Source: a candidate division KSB1 bacterium
GTDB taxonomy: Bacteria; Zhuqueibacterota; Zhuqueibacteria; JANLFK01; Oleimicrobiaceae
Reading direction: 5' to 3'
Assembly (NCBI GenBank): GCA_034506335.1
Contig: JAPDPR010000004.1
Span: forward strand, 1 to 46,135
DNA length: 46,135 nucleotides
Positions within the stretch are counted from its first letter, which is position 1. Each line of letters opens with the position of its first letter. The notes under the pieces are model-generated. The model saw only the letters and a program-made list of their open reading frames with translations. It did no database searches and was not told the DNA's origin. Shown piece by piece: positions 41,553 through 46,135 of this stretch. The position numbers and the translations under genes were made by a program.

Positions 41553-42167
41553 GTGACACACAAAGGATGTCGCAGAAGTCTCGGGACAGCGGCAGTGAGC
41601 ATTGCGCTGCTGGTGGCGCAGTGCAAGAACCCCTTTGCCACCCGTGAAGCCGAGCCACCCATCGGGGGCCGTACGCCGTGGATTCCCCCCTCCTCTCCCA
41701 CCTTGGTCTTGGCCAACCTGCGCAATGCGATTGCGGGAAAGAGCGTGGACAATTACCTCCGCTGCCTGAGCAGTGGGACTCCAGACCGACCTTCGTTCAC
41801 CTTTATCCCTGACCAGGGTGTCGCCTCCCTGAACCCCGGGTTCTTCGACCGCTGGGGGATTGCGCATGAAGAAAACTATCTACGCCAACTTTTTGCGGTG
41901 GTGCCGGATGATTCGCTGCACAAGTTGGAGCTGGAATTGGTTTCGGAGAATTCCTTCCCGGACTCGGCGGTAATCGTGCAGAACTATGTCCTGACGGCCC
42001 ACCACACGCTGCGCGATCCGTCCTACCCGCGGCAGGCACGGGGGCAGGCGGAGTTCAGGCTGTTTCTTGACCAGCAGAACGGCTACTGGTACATCTGGCG
42101 CTGGCACGACACCGGCACGGCGCAGGCGCCCTCTTGGAGCACGTTCAAAGCAGTGTTTGGAAAGTAG
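41553..42167 (+). CDS. Putative lipoprotein of unknown function
   Basis: A 204-aa exported protein. GTG 41553 gives a short basic start and a hydrophobic stretch ending in LLVAQC, a lipobox-like site with an unusual glutamine before the cysteine, then KNPF. The downstream part (about 50-200) is alpha/beta and resembles small periplasmic proteins with an NTF2-like layout (NLRNAIAGKSVDNYLRCLS at the front, GYWYIWRWHD near the end). No family name is recognised. The GGAGGG ribosome site lies only two bases from GTG 41553, so the downstream in-frame GTG near 41595 is a possible start, though it would shorten the signal. It is the first gene of the operon. Confidence 0.6.
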   Translation: MTHKGCRRSLGTAAVSIALLVAQCKNPFATREAEPPIGGRTPWIPPSSPTLVLANLRNAIAGKSVDNYLRCLSSGTPDRPSFTFIPDQGVASLNPGFFDRWGIAHEENYLRQLFAVVPDDSLHKLELELVSENSFPDSAVIVQNYVLTAHHTLRDPSYPRQARGQAEFRLFLDQQNGYWYIWRWHDTGTAQAPSWSTFKAVFGK

Positions 42168-42189
42168 GGTCGAAGAGGAGGGGCGGGCG

Positions 42190-43332
42190 ATGGGCAGTCG
42201 TGGCCTACGGCGGAAAAAAGGACGGTGGCGCCGAAGAGCGCAGTTCCTTGTGATGCTGGGGGTGGTGTTCTTTGTCCTGCTGGCGGTGCGCTCCCTGCGA
42301 CGGGCAACGACAGGGGCGAGGGCGCCGCTGGCTACGAAGGAATCCCTCCAGACCACCATCCTGCGCCTGGCTGCGGGTCACGGCATTGAGCGGGAAGCGA
42401 TTACAGAGGAGGGCCAGTGGCTCGTTTTTCCGGTACCTGAGGGCAGGTCGGCGGCACAGCTTGCCACCGAGATGGCAAGCGCTGCTCAGCGATTGGGGGT
42501 GGATGCAGACCGCGCCGAAGAGCAGCCGGGCGACCATTCCGTGCGGCTGGTCTTCAGGACGAAAGGCCGCGTACTGCTCCGCTGCCACCTCAAGCCGGTG
42601 TTACCCGCCGGCTCACCAGGCCCTTACATTGCCCTTGTCATTGACGACTTTGGCTACTCAACCGGAGAGGTCACCAGAGACTTTCTTAGCCTTCCTTGCG
42701 ACATCACGGTGTCGGTCATTCCAGGTTTGCCGTTTTCCAAAGAGGTGGCCGAACTTGCCGCTGCAGGTGGGAAGGAAGTGATGGTGCACATGCCCATGGA
42801 GGCATTGCATGAGCAGGTCGAGGACCGAGGATACACGTTGTTTGTGGCCTTTGCCGATGAAGAGATCCGGTCGCGGGTGCGGCTGGGCATCGCCAGCGTG
42901 CCACACGCGCGTGGTTTGAACAACCACCAGGGCTCGCGAGCCACCGCTGACGAACGCGTAATGAGAATTTTGATGGAAGAGCTGCGTGCGCAGAATCTCT
43001 ACTTCGTCGACAGCCGCACCAACAGTGGGAGCGTCGCGGCCGAGGTCGCTTCGCGACTGGGCGTGCGGTGCATAGCCAATGGGGCTTTTTTGGACGTGGA
43101 CCCCGACACAGCCAGTGTGCGGCGTCAACTGTGGAAGCTTGCCCAGCTGGCCAAGCGGCGAAACGGCGCGCTGGGCATTGGCCATGCCCGGCGTAATACG
43201 CTGGAGGTCCTGCGTCGGGAGATACCCAAACTCGCGCAGGAAGGGTACCGGGTGGTGCCTGTGTCCAAGCTCCTCGGGGTGCCCGCGCCGCCCATAGCCA
43301 TGTGTGAGCAAATCGTCTTGTCGGGGTCCTGA
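42190..43332 (+). CDS. Divergent polysaccharide deacetylase family protein
   Basis: A 380-aa membrane-anchored protein. A very basic N-terminus (RRKKGRWRRRAQ) precedes one hydrophobic helix (about 18-36), giving a type II inner-membrane anchor. After a variable region (about 50-140) comes the YibQ/DUF610 divergent polysaccharide-deacetylase domain: IALVIDDFGYS (about 148-158), VMVHMPMEA (about 197), a GLNNHQGS metal-site segment (about 240), FVDSRT and GIGHARRNTLEVL (about 328-340). The canonical motif residues, two aspartates and the histidines, are present. The family acts on cell-wall or surface glycans, with substrate unknown. ATG 42190 has GAGGAGGGG upstream; a longer frame from 42067 overlaps the previous gene and is rejected. 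Confidence 0.85.
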   Translation: MGSRGLRRKKGRWRRRAQFLVMLGVVFFVLLAVRSLRRATTGARAPLATKESLQTTILRLAAGHGIEREAITEEGQWLVFPVPEGRSAAQLATEMASAAQRLGVDADRAEEQPGDHSVRLVFRTKGRVLLRCHLKPVLPAGSPGPYIALVIDDFGYSTGEVTRDFLSLPCDITVSVIPGLPFSKEVAELAAAGGKEVMVHMPMEALHEQVEDRGYTLFVAFADEEIRSRVRLGIASVPHARGLNNHQGSRATADERVMRILMEELRAQNLYFVDSRTNSGSVAAEVASRLGVRCIANGAFLDVDPDTASVRRQLWKLAQLAKRRNGALGIGHARRNTLEVLRREIPKLAQEGYRVVPVSKLLGVPAPPIAMCEQIVLSGS

Positions 43333-43369
43333 CGCTCCAGTGGCCGGAGAGAATGCGGGAGGACGCGCA

Positions 43370-44104
43370 ATGCTCAGACTTGGGGTAGATGTGGATCTGG
43401 TAGCGGTGATGCGCGCAGACCGGCGGGGCAAGGAACCCAGTCCGGTGGCGGCGGCTTTGCAAGCGGAAGTGGGGGGCGCAGATGGCATAGTCGCCTCCTT
43501 GCGCGAAGACCGCCGTTACCTGACCGAACACGACATTGCCATGCTCAAGGAGGTGGTCACGACCCACTTCAACCTGCGTGTAGCGGCCAATGAGGAGATG
43601 ACCAAAAGGGCCATCGCCATTCAGCCGGACATGGTGACGCTGCTGCCACCTATGCATCAGGGGGCCCCGCCCAGCGCGGGATTAGACATTGTCGCGGGTG
43701 CAGAGTTGGTGGAGGAATTGGTGGCAGCGGTGCGTGCCAGCAACATCGTGGTCACCGCCCGCATCGAGCCGGAGCTGCGGCAGGTCAAAGCCGCTGCCCA
43801 AGTGGGGGTGGACTATGTGGAGCTGAGCACCACGGCGCTGGCGTCGGCCCCCGACCTTGCTTCTCAAGGCGAACAGTTGGAGAGGTTGCGCGCCGCGGCA
43901 CTGGCGGCCCAAAAGCTGGGGTTGGGCGTCAGCGCCGCAGGAGGTCTCAACTACCAAAACGTGCGTGAGGTGGCAAAGATCGCACACCTAGAGGAACTGA
44001 ACGTGGGGCATGCGATCATCTGTCGTGCCTTGTTGGTTGGATTGGCGCAGGCGGTGCGGGACATGGTGGCGATTGTGCGCGAAAGCAAACCCGCCACTGC
44101 CTAA
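43370..44104 (+). CDS. PdxJ-like TIM-barrel protein lacking the catalytic residues of pyridoxine-5'-phosphate synthase
   Basis: A 244-aa protein that aligns over its full length with PdxJ: LRLGVDVD at the start, ADGIVASLREDRRYLT, AGLDI, GVDYVEL, GLNYQNV and LNVGHAII near the end. The phosphate-binding GH pair is retained. The three residues PdxJ uses for catalysis are all changed. The histidine of HLREDRRH is S43, the glutamate of NLEMA is R70 (NLRVA), and the histidine of NAGHGL is G191 (SAAGGL). Other conserved positions also differ: NIDH reads DVDL, TEGGLDV reads PSAGLDI, and EIHTG reads ELSTT. So it is probably not a PNP synthase but a paralogue with a different substrate or none. ATG 43370 has GGGAGGA. 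It sits in an operon ahead of a PLP enzyme. Confidence 0.85.
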   Translation: MLRLGVDVDLVAVMRADRRGKEPSPVAAALQAEVGGADGIVASLREDRRYLTEHDIAMLKEVVTTHFNLRVAANEEMTKRAIAIQPDMVTLLPPMHQGAPPSAGLDIVAGAELVEELVAAVRASNIVVTARIEPELRQVKAAAQVGVDYVELSTTALASAPDLASQGEQLERLRAAALAAQKLGLGVSAAGGLNYQNVREVAKIAHLEELNVGHAIICRALLVGLAQAVRDMVAIVRESKPATA

Positions 44105-44136
44105 ACCCGAATGATTCTCTGTGGAGAACTGGTCCG

Positions 44137-44679
44137 ATGGAACTTGTGGAGGAGCTGCAAGACGGTTTTCCAGAAATCAACACCATCAGTGATTCCCTCT
44201 TGCGCGAAAAAGTAGCAGCCGTCATAGCAGATGCCCTCAGCCGCGGCGGCTGGTCAGTACAGGACCTGGCCACAATGCCCTTTACCCTGCTGATTCCCAA
44301 TTGCAGGGTCAGCTATCTTACCCATGTGCGGGCCGTCACCCGGGTGGCCATTGAGACGGCAAGAGTGTTGCGCGAGCACTATCAAGGGCACTTGACGCTG
44401 AACATGGACGTCTTGGTAGCCGGTGCGCTGCTGCACGACGTGGGCAAGCTGTTGGAGTTTCGGCGTGACCAGGGCGGCGCTTTCGTCAAGAGCGCCGGTG
44501 GAAAACTCCTCCGCCACCCGTTCAGTGGGGCAGCGCTGGCGGCTGCGCACGGCTTGCCCGATGAGGTGGTGCACATCATCGCCGTCCATGCGAAGGAAGG
44601 CGACGGGGGCTATCGCAGCCCCGAGGCTATCATCGTACACCACGCAGACTTTATCACCTTCGAGCCCTTGCGTCCCTGA
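44137..44679 (+). CDS. HD-domain phosphohydrolase
   Basis: A 180-aa cytoplasmic HD-superfamily protein, a metal-dependent phosphohydrolase fold acting on nucleotides or cyclic nucleotides. The motif set is H (in THVRAVTRVA, about 65), HD in ALLHDVGKLLEF (about 99-109), H in RHPFSGAALAAAHGL (about 128-142) and a final HAKEGDGG/HHADF with a metal-binding aspartate (about 168-170). The protein is small and lacks a regulatory domain. It lies 32 nt after the PdxJ-like gene and 21 nt before the tryptophanase gene. It is possibly involved in the same pathway, but its substrate is unknown. Confidence 0.83.
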   Translation: MELVEELQDGFPEINTISDSLLREKVAAVIADALSRGGWSVQDLATMPFTLLIPNCRVSYLTHVRAVTRVAIETARVLREHYQGHLTLNMDVLVAGALLHDVGKLLEFRRDQGGAFVKSAGGKLLRHPFSGAALAAAHGLPDEVVHIIAVHAKEGDGGYRSPEAIIVHHADFITFEPLRP

Positions 44680-44700
44680 AGAACAAAACGCGGAGTGAGC

Positions 44701-46077
44701 ATGGAACAGCTGTTCGAGCCGTTCAAGATTAAAGTCGTCGAGCCCATACGCCGCACCACACGGGAAGAGCGGGAGCGGTTGCTTCGACAGGCCGGTCTCA
44801 ACGTGTTCAACCTGCCGGCAGAGAGCATCCTCATCGACCTGCTCACCGACAGTGGCACTTCCGCCATGAGCGACAACCAGTGGGCTGGCATGATGCTGGG
44901 GGATGAATCCTACGCCGGGAGCCGCAACTACTTTCACTTGGAGCAGACAGTAAGGAAAATCTTTGGCTTCAAACACATTATCCCCACGCACCAGGGCCGC
45001 TCGGCGGAAAATCTTCTTTTCTCGGTCACGGTGAGCAAGGGCAAGGTGGTCCCCAACAACAATCACTTTGACACGACTCGCGCCAATGTGCTCCACAACG
45101 GCGGAATTCCCTTGGACCTGGTTATCGACGAGGGCCGCGACCCGCACCTCGAGCACCCCTTCAAGGGGAACATGGACCTGGCCAAGTTGCAGCAGGTCAT
45201 CCAGACTTACGGTGCCGAGAACATTCCGCTGTGTATGATTACCGTTACCAACAACAGCGGCGGCGGGCAGCCGGTTTCCATGGAGAACATCCGCAAGACG
45301 AAGGAACTCCTGAGCCGGCACGGCATTCCGTTGTTTTTCGACGCCTGTCGCTTTGCCGAGAACTGCTACTTCATCAAGGAACGTGAGGAAGGGTATGGGG
45401 ACAAGTCAGTCATGCAGATCGCACAGGAGATGTTCTCGTATGGTGACGGGTGTACGATGAGCGCCAAGAAGGACGGCCTGGTCAACATCGGCGGGTTCTT
45501 GTGTATGAACGACGACCAGCTGTGCGAAAAGGTCTCCAACTTGCTCATTCTGGTGGAGGGGTTCACTACCTACGGTGGACTGGCCGGGCGGGACTTGGAG
45601 GCCATCGCGCGCGGGTTGGAGGAGGTGTTGGACGAAGACTACTTGCGCTTCCGCATTGGGCAGGTACGGTATTTGGGCGATCTTTTGGACAAGGCGGGGG
45701 TGCCCATCCTCAAGCCGGTGGGTGGCCATGCGGTGTATGTGAATGCCCGGGAATTTCTCCCGCACATTCCGCCGGCGCAGTTCCCCGGACAGGCCTTGGT
45801 AGTCGCGCTCTACCGGGAATTTGGCATCAGGGCGGTGGAAATCGGTAGTCTGATGTTTGCGGAGAAGGACCCAGTCACGGGCGAGGTACGTCATCCGCCC
45901 CTGGAGTTGGTGCGGCTGGCCGTGCCCAGGCGGGTCTATACGACGATGCACATGAACTACGTGGCCGAGGCTCTCATTCGCCTTTACGGCATGCGCGAGA
46001 GCATCAAGGGGCTGCGGCTGGTGTACGAGGCGCCGCTGCTTCGCCACTTTACCGCCCGCTTGGAGGAGGTGTCGTGA
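44701..46077 (+). CDS. Tryptophanase / beta-eliminating lyase family PLP enzyme
   Basis: A 458-aa fold-type I PLP enzyme of the tryptophanase/tyrosine phenol-lyase family, which cleaves the side chain of tryptophan (to indole, pyruvate and ammonia) or tyrosine. Marks are SGTSAMSDNQWAGMMLGDES, PTHQGRSAENLLF, FDACRFAENCYF, the PLP lysine in TMSAKKDGLVNIGG (about 252-265) and VGGHAVYVNA. Near the C-terminus it reads RAVEIGS, as in tryptophanases, where tyrosine phenol-lyases have an arginine-containing SMERG. That favours tryptophan as substrate, but other parts (DGLVNIGGFLCMND, AGRDLEA) look lyase-like, so specificity is open. ATG 44701 is preferred over GTG 44695. No tnaC-like leader or TnaB permease is visible. 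The stop overlaps the next gene. Confidence 0.88.
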   Translation: MEQLFEPFKIKVVEPIRRTTREERERLLRQAGLNVFNLPAESILIDLLTDSGTSAMSDNQWAGMMLGDESYAGSRNYFHLEQTVRKIFGFKHIIPTHQGRSAENLLFSVTVSKGKVVPNNNHFDTTRANVLHNGGIPLDLVIDEGRDPHLEHPFKGNMDLAKLQQVIQTYGAENIPLCMITVTNNSGGGQPVSMENIRKTKELLSRHGIPLFFDACRFAENCYFIKEREEGYGDKSVMQIAQEMFSYGDGCTMSAKKDGLVNIGGFLCMNDDQLCEKVSNLLILVEGFTTYGGLAGRDLEAIARGLEEVLDEDYLRFRIGQVRYLGDLLDKAGVPILKPVGGHAVYVNAREFLPHIPPAQFPGQALVVALYREFGIRAVEIGSLMFAEKDPVTGEVRHPPLELVRLAVPRRVYTTMHMNYVAEALIRLYGMRESIKGLRLVYEAPLLRHFTARLEEVS

Positions 46078-46135
46078 TCCGCGCTGTGCTGTTTGACTTT
46101 GACGGCGTCATCGGCGACACCATGTCGTGGCATCT
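46074..46135 (+). CDS. HAD-superfamily hydrolase, N-terminal start only
   Basis: The reading frame from GTG 46074 (overlapping the previous stop, GTGA, with GGAGGAGGTG upstream) runs off the window. It gives (M)IRAVLFDFDGVIGDTMSWH, the nucleophile motif DxDGV of haloacid-dehalogenase phosphatases. Subfamily (beta-phosphoglucomutase, phosphoglycolate phosphatase and others) cannot be told from 20 residues. Confidence 0.85.
   Translation, partial: MIRAVLFDFDGVIGDTMSWH

Noticed and set aside
1..46135. tRNA, rRNA genes or CRISPR arrays
   Set aside because: No cloverleaf with a GTTCRANNC arm, no rRNA-like stretch and no regularly spaced direct repeats were found by eye.

Overview
The window is a GC-rich bacterial chromosome segment in which every recognisable gene reads left to right. 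Gene content suggests an anaerobic or microaerophilic, diderm member of the FCB (Fibrobacterota-Chlorobiota-Bacteroidota) superphylum, probably outside Bacteroidota proper. Pyruvate:ferredoxin oxidoreductase and rubrerythrin point to anaerobic life. Carboxypeptidase-regulatory-domain TonB receptors, a PorV/PorQ-type outer-membrane protein and FlgD/type-IX-like C-terminal tails point to FCB, as does a bacterial geranylgeranylglyceryl-phosphate synthase homologue. Promoters look like ordinary sigma-70 sites (TTGACW, 17 nt, TATATT) rather than the Bacteroidota -33/-7 type. Candidate phyla such as KSB1 or Calditrichota would fit, but that is inference.

Layout. Positions 1-2166 hold the end of a porA-porB pair followed by the phospholipid genes pgsA and pgpA, closed by an intrinsic terminator that overlaps the next promoter. 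Positions 2287-17925 are a tightly packed housekeeping run: cinA, thpR, recA, recX, alaS, the GGGP synthase gene, rubrerythrin, a PHP phosphatase, gmhA, a BatA-type membrane protein, hflX, an exported beta-propeller protein and folC. Positions 18286-21866 carry a stand-alone sugar-ABC ATPase gene with its own promoter, rho, and an unrecognised polytopic membrane protein.

Positions 21977-33426 form a six-gene envelope operon behind a strong promoter: two secreted proteins with type-IX-like tails, a lipoprotein, a TonB-dependent receptor, a PorV/PorQ-type protein and an NHL-repeat lipoprotein. A terminator closes it. A second TonB-dependent receptor follows with its own promoter, a leader of about 300 nt and a terminator.

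Positions 36.7-41.4 kb are a gene-poor accessory patch. It holds a frameshifted relic of an integron-type tyrosine integrase, a PD-(D/E)XK nuclease-like protein, two calcineurin-like phosphoesterases, and between the phosphoesterases the remains of another gene with two frameshifts. From 41405 a new promoter starts an operon of a lipoprotein, a divergent polysaccharide deacetylase, a PdxJ-like protein lacking all three catalytic residues of pyridoxine-phosphate synthase, an HD-domain hydrolase, a tryptophanase-family PLP enzyme, and a HAD phosphatase cut by the window end.

Strongest leads: the catalytically altered PdxJ homologue, the integrase relic and accessory patch, the secreted OB-fold/TonB operon, the probable CTG start of folC, and a uniform promoter set (six TATATT boxes each exactly 17 nt from a -35).
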